DNA from: Eonycteris spelaea
Lineage: Eukaryota > Chordata > Mammalia > Chiroptera > Pteropodidae
DNA: 64,000 nt
Assembly: GCA_003508835.1 (NCBI GenBank)
Contig: PUFA01000171.1
Location: forward strand, 1,740,501-1,804,500
Direction of reading: 5' to 3'
This document shows, piece after piece, positions 24,791 through 36,000 of the stretch. Each line of letters begins with the position of its first letter. Position 1 is the stretch's first letter. The position numbers were made by a program, and so were the translations under genes. The notes under the pieces were generated by a model. That model made no database searches and was not told the origin of the DNA. It saw only the letters and a program-made list of their open reading frames with translations.

Positions 24791-25446
24791 ATTTAAAGTT
24801 ATTAACATATTTAAGATACTCACATAATGAACATGTAAGTCAAAGACATTAATTTTTAAGTAGGAAGGACCGAGACAAACTTTTATCAACATATAAGAAC
24901 CCAGAGAGTATTGTTCCCACAAGCCTTTTCCAAGGAATTTCATAAAGAACAAGCAAGAGACAGCTAAAATGATTAGAAGTCATTACCATAAGGACTAGTA
25001 GTATTAAATATATAGCCACTTGTAGAACTAAATGAGGTTCAGAGAAAGAGTATAGTATATAATGGCTATATGATCTAATAGTGGAGATACAGCACAACTA
25101 TAAAAACAAAATGGGAAAAAAGAGAGAATGGGCATAGAATATGCAAAAAAAATTAATCATAATTAATCAGTAATCATAATTGGTGATGGTAATACTAGTT
25201 GCAATCTAATTTTGCATGTATAATGCAAGTTACAAGGAATAAGTAATGTGATCTTATAATTTGATCATCCATGCATCCTTGATAACCAAGATGCTTAGTG
25301 AAAACCTCATAGGAAGAAATCTAATTGGAAATATCACTGTGAACTCATACGGTATCTAATCTTTAAATACAAATAATTCAATGAGTATACCTAGCACCCA
25401 GATTGTGGTTTTGAAATATTATTTTGCATTAAAGAAAACCAGAGTC

Positions 25447-25893
25447 ATACTAGATTCCTAGGGCAGCTGTAACAAATTACCACAAACTTGGAGGCTTAAA
25501 AAACAACAAATATTTATTCTCTCACAGTTCTGGAGTCCAGGCATCTGTAATCAAAGTGTCAGTAGGATCATTCTCCCTCTGAAACTAGGGGAGAATAATT
25601 CTTTGTCTCTTCCAAGCTTCTGGTGCCTTCAGGTACTCCATGGTTTCTAGCAGCATAACTCTTATCTCTGCCCTGTCTTCACATGATCTTCTCTGTGTGT
25701 TTGTCAGTCTGATTCTCTTCTGTCTCTTATAAGGACACATGTCATTAGATTTAGGACCTAACCCAATCCAGGCTGAATTCATCTTGAAATCTTTAACTTA
25801 ATTGCATCGCCAAAGACGTTTTCCAGATAAGGTCACATTCACAGGTTCTTGGAGGGCATATATTGGTGGGGGCACTATTCAACCTTCTACAGT
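25447..25893 (+). mobile_element. Old LTR-like dispersed repeat, copy 2
   Basis: 'gattcctagggcagctgtaa', 'caaattaccacaaacttgg', 'attctctcacagttctggag', 'cttataaggacacatgtcat', ending 'ctattcaaccttctacag'. Same family and orientation as 12,952-13,360. It is followed directly by internal-type sequence. Confidence 0.7.
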
Positions 25894-27060
25894 TAGACCA
25901 CTGGCCCCCTAAAAACTTTATATCTAGCTAACATGCAAAATAAATTCACTCCATGTCAACATTCCCAAAAGTCTCAACCCAACACAGCATCAACTCTAAA
26001 ATCTCATCTAAATATCATCAGCTCAGAAACCCCGAATCTCATCTAAATCAGGTATGCGTGAGACTCTGGGCATGATCCATTGTCTGACAATATTCTTCTC
26101 TAACTGCAGACCTGCGAAACTAGAAAAACAAGTTATCTGCTTCCCAAAAACAGTGGTGGGAAAGGCACAGGCTAGACATTCCCATTGTAAAAGAGAGATA
26201 GATATTGGGAGAATAAGGGGTCACCAGTCCCAAGCAAGTTCCCAATCCAGCAGGATAAATTCCTTTGGGCTTCAAGGCTTGAAAATAATCCTCTGTGGTC
26301 TGATGCTCTGCTCTCTGGGCCTGGATAGGACCCTGCCAGCCTCTGTGCCACCAGAGCTCTGCCCTTGGAGACAGTCTTCCTTTTTCTTGAAGAGAAACAC
26401 ATTTTTGCAACCAAGTAGTTCTATCGGCCAGTTTCCTGTCTATAGAAATTTGGAAGTCCAAAAGCCTTCCTCTCTGTCCTTCCAAGTTGTTATGTTTCTG
26501 CTAATACAACATTCTCAAAAAACTTGTGGATCTCCTGTATGTTATGGAGGTCTACTCTATTACAAAAAGGGTCCTCTACAGATCTTTCCTTAATAGCCCA
26601 TTATCAATTCCAGGCTTCTGCTGAGATGGTTAAGTAAATCCATAAGTCACATGTCTAATCTCTAAGTTAAAGGACCCTCAGCCACATCCTTGACTCTCTC
26701 TCTTACAGCATGCTTTTCCAGCAATAAATTTCCTAATTTTAGCATCCTTTGTGATCTAGATAGTTTGAGAATCTCCTGAACCATCAAGTGCTTAATTCTT
26801 TATTGCTTAACATTTCCTTCCTCCCATGTATTTCTTTCCTTTGCCTTTTACTATAAGCAGCAAGGAGAAACCAGGCTGCTTCTTTAACATTTTCCTTGGA
26901 ATTCTCCTCAGATTCATCACTTGTAAGCTCTGCTTTCATTCAACAATTAAACACAATTTGGCCAATTTTCTCACATTTCATAACAAGGATAGTCTTTCCT
27001 CTAGTTTCTAATAACATTCCTCATTTTCTTCTGAGATTTCAGCAAAAGAAACTTTAACAT
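25894..27060 (+). mobile_element. Probable internal region of an old MaLR/ERVL-like element
   Basis: It is continuous with the LTR-like repeat and shows motifs that recur in MaLR-type internal sequence ('ctgatgctctgctctctggg', 'accaggctgcttctttaaca', 'ggaattctcctcagattcat'). No gag, protease or polymerase frame survives. The 179-codon open frame at 26,054 has no retroviral resemblance. Confidence 0.5.
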
Positions 27061-27249
27061 TCACATTCCTGTATATAGTAAGCTGAAGCAAAGGTAATCT
27101 ACGAGGTACACAGTAAGCTCTCAAATATTAGTTTTAGTTCTATGGCTCAAAGAAAAATGTTCAGTTCCTTTACATGTTTTTAAGTCCACTGAGGGGATAT
27201 ATCTCAATTTATCTTTCCAGTTTTATCTATTAATATACCTTCCTTTGAA

Positions 27250-27485
27250 CTCTAGTAATAGTTAACACTTATTGAGTGCTAACAATATGCCTGGCACTTT
27301 TCTAAGAGTATTACATGGATTCACTCATTTAATCCTCACAACACAAAGTACCATTATTATCCCTATTTAACAAATAAGAAAAGTGATACAATGAGGTTAA
27401 GTACTTGCACAAGGACATACAGCTAGTAAATGGTTGAACAAGAATTCTAGAATGGCTTCAAATGTCAGAATTACTGCCTCTCAAA
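27250..27485 (-). repeat. MIR SINE, near full length (antisense)
   Basis: Antisense MIR order over about 230 bases: 'taacacttattgagtgctaa', 'tcatttaatcctcacaacac', 'ccattattatccctattta', 'gaggttaagtacttgcacaa', 'acagctagtaaatgg'. Confidence 0.9.
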
Positions 27486-27699
27486 CTTCAATATTACTAA
27501 CATAACAACAACAAATAAATAGGTACCATGATGATTATTGTATGCCAAACAATGGGCTAAGGGTACTACATATATGGATGCAAAACTAACGTTTTGCCCT
27601 GTTGCCATTATAAATAAGCCATTGCATCATGATTCATAGCTAGAAACAAAGCTATAACTTTACCTCTAAGCACTGTATTACCTGCACCCCAAGTTTTGT

Positions 27700-27965
27700 A
27701 TGTTCTGTCTTTATCATTCAGTTCAGATTTTTCTCATTTCCATTGTGATTTCATTAACCATTAAATATTAGGAGTGTTTTGTTTCAATTCTAGATATTTG
27801 GGGATTCTTAGTTTTCTTGTTTATTTCTAGCTTCATTCTATTGTGTTCGGAGAACATACTCTGAACGGTTTCAGAGTTCCGAATGTGTTGGGCTTGCTTT
27901 ATGGCTTAGTGAATGCTCGATTGGGTAAATGTTCCATGTGTCTCAGATTTCCTTTATTTCTAACT
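27700..27965 (-). mobile_element. L1 fragment (antisense)
   Basis: 'tttctagcttcattctattg', 'tgttcggagaacatactctg' and 'taaatgttccatgtg' match antisense L1 ORF2 sequence. It lies just upstream of the PAQR3 CpG island. Confidence 0.7.
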
Positions 27966-28323
27966 ATTTCAAAGGACTGACCTTGGTCTAGAAGACCTCG
28001 AAGTTCCCTTCTGGCATTAAGTGTGAGAGGTTTTAAGCATAAAGTAACCAGTGAAGAGTTAGCTCTAGTTCTAATTTTCCGTCCAGTTCACTCTTCCCCT
28101 TGATTTTTCGAAATTTAACTATTGCTTCTAATTAAAACAGAAGAAGAAAAAAAAAACAGTTGTATTGTATTCGCTTATACAGTTCTGTGCTTTTCTCACC
28201 GACAAACGGAGACGCTGCCGCCGGTCCTGCGGTGCTGTAGCGCCCCCGACCTCCTGCGCGAGCCGCCAGCCCTGGCCCGCAGCCGCGCCACCGCCCCAGC
28301 GGAGGCGGCCCCAGCGGCGGCCG

Positions 28324-28333
28324 AGGGGCGGGG
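28324..28333 (+). promoter_or_regulatory. GC box (Sp1/KLF-type)
   Basis: aggggcgggg, a consensus GC box 16 bases before a CRE. Further GC-box-like runs lie at about 28,465-28,474 and 28,502-28,510. Confidence 0.6.
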
Positions 28334-28348
28334 CCCGCCGCGGCGTGC

Positions 28349-28356
28349 TGACGTCA
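28349..28356. promoter_or_regulatory. Full palindromic CRE (TGACGTCA)
   Basis: A perfect 8-base cAMP response element inside the CpG island, about 200 bases upstream of the PAQR3 start codon. CREB/ATF binding is known for this motif; use in this gene is inferred. Confidence 0.65.
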
Positions 28357-28554
28357 GAGAGGGCTGCGACACCGCCTGCCCGCCGCGGCGCAGACGGCGG
28401 TGGCCGGTAAGTGCACGGAGCCGGGCCTGGGCAGCCGCGGGGCCGTCCAGCGTCCGCGGGCTCCGGGGCGGGGGCTGCGGCCGCGAAGCCCCCTCCCCGG
28501 GGAGGCGGGGCCTGGGCGAGCTCCCCGGTTGGGGAGCGGCGGCGGTCGGGAAGG

Positions 28555-28739
28555 ATGCATCAGAAGCTGCTGAAGAGCGCGCATTACATCGAGCTGGGCA
28601 GCTACCAGTATTGGCCAGTCCTGGTGCCCCGCGGCATCCGCCTCTACACCTACGAGCAGATCCCCGTGTCTCTCAAGGACAATCCGTACATCACCGACGG
28701 CTACCGGGCCTACCTTCCCTCCAGGCTGTGTATCAAAAG
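28555..28739 (+). CDS. PAQR3: PAQR3 coding exon 1
   Basis: Encodes residues 1-61 plus two bases of codon 62: the cytosolic N-terminal segment that in the known protein contacts signalling partners. It starts MHQKLLKSAHYIELGSYQYW. The donor is gtacag, giving phase 2. The frame remains open upstream of the ATG to at least 28,411 but without another ATG. Confidence 0.96.
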
Positions 28740-30062
28740 GTACAGTCTGGCTGCGTCCGCGGGGCGCGCCTGGGGGAAGCGCCAGCGGCCGGTCCTCCTC
28801 ACCTACACCCTTTTTATCTGGTCTTCCTGGTGCTTTTTCCCACTTTTCTCCGTGCCCCTCATTTCCTGCTGCCCCATCTTTTTCATTCCTTTCTGCCACC
28901 TCTCCTCTCATTATCTTCCCTCCTCCGCCGTGGTATTTGATCCACAGAATAATAATGACAGTATCAACGATCATAATTACCAGCTCTCCTATAGAGGCTT
29001 TGCCCTTTACAAAGAGCTTTTACATCCTTTATTCCATTTGGTGCTTATTGGGATACACGTTGGAATTGACCCCACTGACAATCGTTGAGCAATATTTACC
29101 CCTGCATATACGTAGGGTTTGTTTATTTTTAGAGCAGCCCTATGGAATTTCAGGTGTTTGGGGTCAGATAAATGCCTGTGTAATAGGAAACAAGTTTACA
29201 TCGCCATATGTATATTTAGAAACCCCTGATTCATTCATTCCTCGGATACTATGGAGCTCCTCCTGCTAGGTGTCAGACACTAAACCAGGTCCTGCAGAGA
29301 ACAGCAGACATGCCCCTTGTTCTCATGGTGCTACTAAGGTCTAGCCGGGGTGACACAGAGTAAGGAGATAATTACACTATTACATAATAACCACTGTGAA
29401 AAACGCTGTATGGGAAAAGTACTAAACCAAACAGAACCTAATAACGGGCACACCCTGCACTAGAGCACTACAGAAGGATTTCTGTGAAAGAGATTTCTTC
29501 ATCATCTAAAGCTTTAAAACCGAGAATCCTTTGAAAGCCTGGGTTAAACAAAAAAACTGAAAAATTAATGCTCTTAAACTACTTTCTACTCTATGTACTT
29601 TAAGAGAATTGACATGTAGATTTTGGTTAGCTCCAGATCACTAGTGAAAAAAACCCCAGTGCTGGAATGTGGGCTATTGAATTGTGCAAGCAGTAACCAC
29701 ATGTTTGATTCTTGATCTTCTTTTCAGTGGTTTTTCCCCAATTCCTTTGCCCTGCCTTGAAAGTGGTTCAGTGACTCATAGTCACAAGGTGACATTGCTG
29801 TCCATCCCGTCTTGGCTTTGATGGAAGGCCCATAGGACTTCACAATTAGAATCCTAAGTACTCCTTTCCTCCCTAGTGCCTCCTGTGCATAAGTTATTTC
29901 ATAAGAAATCAGAGCTGGGCCCTGCCATGGATGTGAAGTTCCCTAAGGATAGAGCAGGTAGTGAATTGCCTTAAATATTTTATACCCAGCTGATGTTAGA
30001 GTCCAAAACTTATGGATCAAGAAGTGAAATCTAGTGCTTTAGAACTTGGGCTGTTGAGTCAA

Positions 30063-30095
<33 letters not shown>

Positions 30096-33000
30096 ACAAA
30101 AAAACCTTGGACATCCAGATCTGCCACTTAAAAGCTATGGGACCTGAACAAAAGTTAACCTCTCTGAGCCTTATTTTCTCCATTTGTAAAAATGAGGGTG
30201 ATCACAATAACTGCTTCAGAAAGTAATAAGATTAAATGAGGCCCTGCTTAGGGCCTAAGCACACAATGAATGGTGACATCATCGTGATCATTGATTTCAG
30301 AGCTAAACAAATGATGATGATGATTGAGATTATTGATTATTGATTTTGAAGCTGAACAGAGCATGGGCCTAATTTTTCATAGAATAAGAGTAGATCCTCT
30401 ACTGGGGATCTACCTTATTCTCCCAAGTGTTGTCCCACCAGCTTGTTTTTTTTTCCAATTTCAGCTTTTGCCCTCTTTTTTTAGCAATCAAGAGTGACTA
30501 GGACAGATTTTTGAATGTAAGGAGAGGTTTTGTATGTCACAACTGTTCTGCCAATACTTCGTTAGTTGGAACGTGCCCAGATTGTGCCTTTCAGTTCAGT
30601 TAATCGTGTTATACTGAGTTTCACAAAATGAAAAGTTCCGAGGCAATAGGCAGAGCATAGTATTGATTGTCAAAACAGTCCTGTTGTTAGATATGTTCCC
30701 TCACATTCCTGCACCCTATCCCTGACAATATAAGTAGTCTTTATACTTGATACTTGATACTTGATAAAGCCTGAAATTAATGATACAAGATTCACTTTAT
30801 TCTTGATGATCACTTGGTATGCTGTTTATGATCTGTGAAAATGGGAAAATGAGAACCATGGTGACTACTGCAGATTCAGTAGGTAAGAGTTATATGTTAA
30901 TGCTTGCTAAGAAGGATTCTGGATCATTGACAATCAAAGACCCTAGTTTAGAAAGATTAGATTTTTCAAGAGTATTTTAACCTTTCTTCATGATGTCACC
31001 GTTAAATAAATCAGATGAGTTCTATCCAAAGCTGGAGAAACATTTCACAAAATTAAGGAGCTGGAAGGCACTTGCAGCAGCGCTAATCTAGCTCTCTTGT
31101 TTTATAGATGAAGAAACTGAAGCCAGAGAGGTTAAATGCTTATGATCACAGAACTAATTTATTATAGAGGGCGTAGGTGAAGGTACAGCGACCTCTTGAC
31201 TCGGGCCGGAGTGGTACACTCCACACATACCTGTGCTGTTTTAACTACTTAAACTCAGACCAGTTAGTCAGTATTTGGAAAGAGGGAAAATAGTACTGAT
31301 CTTAAAAGCAACTTCTTATTGTTTCTTATAAACTCATGCCACCTGGAAATTAGTTTGGTTTCAAAACAGCCACAGCAAAGTTGTTCTAGCATGCCTATCT
31401 TAAAAGACATTTCCTGGATCAGTTTGTATTTATTCTGCCTCTCTCAAGTCCATTGAACTCTGCATTTGCATCGAAAAATACTAAAAGTAGTTAAGTTTGT
31501 GCCTAACCTAACACTTAAGTTTTCTGATACCTGTTATTGAACATCAAAGTATGCTAATTAGCATCCAGTTTAAATCTGCACTTTTATTTCTGTAGACATT
31601 TAGCATCTAATTTGAGCAAGATGCTGTGCTTAGAACAGTGGTGTTATAAAGGTGAATGGTATCAGCTCTCAGGGAGTTGAAGGCTGGAGGATGAGATGGA
31701 GTTATACATAAGTAACTCTAATCTAAGAAAATGGTAAATATGATAATACAGTTGAACATCCCAGGATTGGTTGTGGAAAAATTTAAAGAAAGATAACTTA
31801 ACCTGCACGGTGTATCAATTTAGAAAGGCCAAGATTGGGTCAAGGGCATAAAAGCAAGTGTTAGGTAATCCAGAAAACTTGTCTCTAACCTTTTAAATGC
31901 TGAAAGTGAGCTAGCCACGATGAACTGAGCTGCATGTTTTGTTTTGTTTTCCAGTTTGTTTATTTTATCTAATGAGACAGTAAACATCTGGAGTCATTTG
32001 CTGGGTTTCTTTCTCTTCTTTACACTGGGAATATATGACATGACATCTGTGTTACCTTCAGCAAGTGCTTCCAGAGAAAGATTTTGTAATTTGTTCTATT
32101 TGTCTTTTCTGCTTCCAGGTAAGTTATTTTACAAACATTGTTAATTGATTGGTAAAGAGAGTTTTAGTCAGATAAGCTGGGCGTGTAACCTTACTTCACA
32201 CCCACCACTTGCTTTAAAGAGCCCCAAAATAGCATATAGATTTAACTTATTCACTTTCATAAAATAAGCACCAAAAGTATGTTATTAAAAGTGTATTTGG
32301 ATGCTATTATTAGAATATATTAGAAATTAAATAAATTTTATAGATTGAGAAAATTCCTTTGTTTCCTTTCTCTTCCTTTTGAGACATCTCTGCTTTAAGA
32401 TTAATATAAGGATAGGAATCTGTATTTTCTGGCTGAATAGAATACTCGTGTCTGCTGAAAACTGTTTGGGAAACTTTTCATCCCTTTCCTTATTGATATG
32501 TCAGTGATTTTTGTGTTTTTTTTCCATACCATCTTAATTTTAATGTTGATATTGATCGTTCCTTTTGCTTAATGTTAATTTCCTTTGGTCTTTTTAGACT
32601 TGCCTAGTTTCAGATACTTTCAGTTTCTCCTCCTCTCTTCCTCTTGTATTTGTTAGCTCCTTAGCACCTTCATTTTACTTCAAGGATCTGTAATAGTGCT
32701 TTAAAGTTACATTTAATAGTTTTGTAATCATAATCTAAAAAAAAAAAGAAATAACCAAAATCCTGTTGACATTTTTTTTAATTTAAAAAAGTGCAGAAAG
32801 TACAGGAAAACATAAAATAAAAATAAAAAAGCTGTCATCCCACTTCCTTCTAATACAGGCCAGCACTCCCTGTAGTTAACCTGTTGCTGCCCTGTTTGAA
32901 GAGTGAATCTGTGAGCCAACGTGTGCACATTATGTTGCTTTCATTATGACCTTCATCATTTGACTCAAGTTAAAATTTTTGGGGAAAAAAATCTTTGGAC

Positions 33001-36000
33001 TTAAATGACCAAGAAGCACAGGGGGAACTTCTCCCTTCCTCTTTTTTCTAATTCTAGTTTCTGGAATATTTTAAATTTCTTTGAGGAAAAGAATATTCTG
33101 TATTTTTGTATTGTTTTTATGAAAACCTTTTTCTTTAAGTATTTTTAAAAATATACTTTTTCTCAGGTTAATTTTTGTCCTGATTGAGCCTAAACATCTT
33201 TAGAATCCATCTCTAGTTTTAAGATGAAAAATAAATTTTTTTTTATAGTTCAAATGTAATGTATCGATCAGATCAAGATATTCTAGCAAATCATAATAAG
33301 GCAAACTGAATTTCTGCCCCCGTTATACGGGTATTACCTGCTTTTAGAATCCCACATTTTTCCTCTCGCCCCTAGCCTGCCCTTTACCATTCAACACTGA
33401 GCAACAGCTAATTTAGTACAGGGAACACATATAATTTTCATATTGGCCTAAGACAACAATACATTGCAAACTATAAAAATGAAACAATTATGCAACTGCC
33501 AATGAAGAAACACCCAACATGTTACAGTGACATGCCCACGGTTATTCAGCAGGATAAAAAATCCTGTTCTACTGATAGTCAGTGATTGTTCTCTTACACA
33601 CCATATGACTGCTAAAGATAACAAGCACATCTTCCCTACTTAAAAAATAATTCCTGTATCTTATGAAATATATAACTTATTCACCCAAGTTTCTCAAATT
33701 CTTAGAACCAGCAGCAGCATGATAAACCATAAATATATTATAAATTGACTTGTATTTAATTTTAAAACATAACTTTTTTTCTTTCACGTCTACCTATTTA
33801 TATGCTCAGTGCTTTCTCCCAAACCAGATTAAGATACATTCTGAATAAACAGTGTGGTTTCAGGGACTTTGAACTTTCCCAGAGCCTTCTATTTTAAGAG
33901 AAGAAATCTAAGAATCTAAGAACACCTTTCCCAGATTCAGTTCATTACACTCAGTTCAACAAATATTTTTTTAAATGCCTCTCTATATCCACACACTAAG
34001 CTAGTGCTGAACAAAACCAGCCTGTATAAAGATCAGGTCACCAGGTAGAAGGCAGCAGGGAGAGTGTGCAAGGTATTAAACAAACAAACAACAACAAAAA
34101 AGTTTTTATAAAGGTCTAGAAGTAAGACAGCTTAGCACTTTCTGGACTTAAAGGTCTTGGTCTTTGTGGTTGGATCCTAGGACAATGGAGAAAAATGAGG
34201 CCGGAGAGATAGAGGACCTAGATACTGAGGTTATTGGTCATCATGCCAAGTAGCTTAGATGTAGGATGTCACACTCTATCTGTTACCTTGATGCAGTGAT
34301 ACAACATGTTCCACAAAGGGAAATTTTCCAAAAAACTGAAACATACTCAATTTGCCAGGTAATTTTTTGGTCAGTTTTTAAAGGAAGTTTAACAATAACA
34401 TCCCTTTCCAAACAGGACATACTGAGCATAGGTTAATTTAAAAAACTCAAGGCTCTCTATTAATGCTATATATTGTACTTTCCTTTTGATTACTGTAGTT
34501 TTTCTCATTCTCTTTTATTTTTCTTCTCACGAAGAAATTAGCTTTGTTGTTTCTTGTTATTACTATAATATCCTCATGGAGAAATTTAAGCGAACAAAAA
34601 GGTATAAGGAGGAAAATAAAAGTCAACTTGAAATTCCATTTCCCAGAGGTAACTACATATGACACTTGAGTTAAAATTTCTCTCGACATTTGGATGCACA
34701 GCTGCCTCATGCCTGCCTACCTGTCCACTTACTTCCAAGCAATGATCATCTCTATTTGCTGTTTTGTGTCACTCAGCATTGTGACAATGAGATATTTTCC
34801 TGTCAATGAGCATATGCACCTTGATGTTTTCTGGATTTACTGTGTTTAATCTCAAGGATAATCTTAGAAAACAAATAACTAAGCTTCTTAGAATTATGTT
34901 TAATTAGTCAGTAAACTGATTTATAGCTTAGTAGCCAAAGCCGCAGACAAATAAGGATTTTAGACAGTGGATGCAGAAATGAGATTGTGACTAGGTACAT
35001 TGTTTTGAAATTGATATCGAGGCTATGGGGACTGGTTAGGTTTTTTAATGACCAGGCTATACAATAGCTAAATGACTGTTTATCTGTCTTAGCAATTGCT
35101 TTCAAAATGTCTATTAACTTGACCTACTTTCTATTGTTACCGTCCTGTTTTGTCCACTCCTGCTGTCACCGGCTTAGTATAGGCTCTTGTCATTGCTCCC
35201 TAGAGCTACTCCTGTAGCCTTTTATCTCAGCTTTTCTGTAAGGGTACATTTCAAATCTTCAGTAGTATAACACCTAGCCCATAGTATTGAAATTAAAACT
35301 CTTCGATGTATGGGACTTGTCATAATTGTGTCGTGAAGAAGGCCACATGATACTCCTTAATGGTTCTGCTTTTCCTATGGACACCTCCACCCCGAATAAA
35401 CATGCACATATCTTTATCTATGTCCTTGAATGCCCAGATCAACCGCTTAAGATCCAGCTCAGGTGGCAGCCCTTCTGAGAAGCTTTTCCTCCTACAACTT
35501 TTATCCCACAAATGCAGACATACACCCACAGAGCCAGTATCCTCCCTCCTCTATTTTCTCATTGTGCTCTGCACCGACTTTTCCTATAAGACTTCTTATA
35601 TCACCATTACGTCTCTAAAAGTAAGTTTCATCTTTGGATCCCCAGTGTATGACAAGCAGCAAGTATTTAGTGGCTAGAGGGAGTTCAGCCATAGAAACTT
35701 TACCAATTATCAGAGCAGCTGAATAAATCAGATTAGCTTTGCTCTCAATTTAGCAACCGTATAAAGTCAGCAAAAGTCATAATAGTGGTTTTTTTTCTTG
35801 GACACACAAAAAAACAATGTTTAATTTATAACTTGAAAGTAAACTATACAATGAAATCTTATACACATAAAAAATATTAATGGTAAAAATCAAATTGCAG
35901 AACAGAATGTGTAATATGATTCGATTTGAATTACATTAATCTAAAAAAGTACATAAATGCTATGCGTATGGAGACTTCTTTAGCATTGGTATTTGATATT

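Larger units (their letters stand above)
28200..28780 (+). promoter_or_regulatory. PAQR3: CpG island and promoter region of PAQR3
   Basis: An abrupt shift from AT-rich sequence to roughly 70-80% GC with dense CpG, ending inside intron 1. It covers the inferred transcription start, the 5' UTR and all of coding exon 1. No TATA box was seen, and the GC boxes fit a dispersed-start CpG-island promoter. The exact start site cannot be read from the sequence. Confidence 0.9.
28740..31954 (+). other. PAQR3: PAQR3 intron 1
   Basis: 3.2 kb; starts in the CpG island. Contains an interrupted MIR with a CAA microsatellite, a short TACTTGA tandem (about 30,745-30,765), a second MIR-like fragment and an L2-like stretch near 31,590-31,740. 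No coding exon was seen. Confidence 0.85.

Noticed and set aside
26054..26593. 179-codon open frame
   Set aside because: Lies in old LTR-element-like internal sequence and has no protein-family resemblance. Overlapping antisense frames of similar length argue for chance.
28122..28940. Long open frames on both strands of the CpG island (272 codons +, 206 codons -)
   Set aside because: GC-rich sequence is poor in stop codons. The + frame overlaps PAQR3 exon 1 out of phase, the - frame is its antisense, and neither resembles a family.
30064..30097. CRISPR-like or other regular array
   Set aside because: Plain trinucleotide microsatellite in a mammalian intron. No repeat-spacer structure anywhere in the window.
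32083..32121. Alternative splicing or programmed frameshifting that would rescue PAQR3 exon 2
   Set aside because: The internal GT in 'ttttgtaat' would remove 33 bases and leave the shift. Exon skipping also leaves the wrong phase. There is no slippery heptamer at the insertion.
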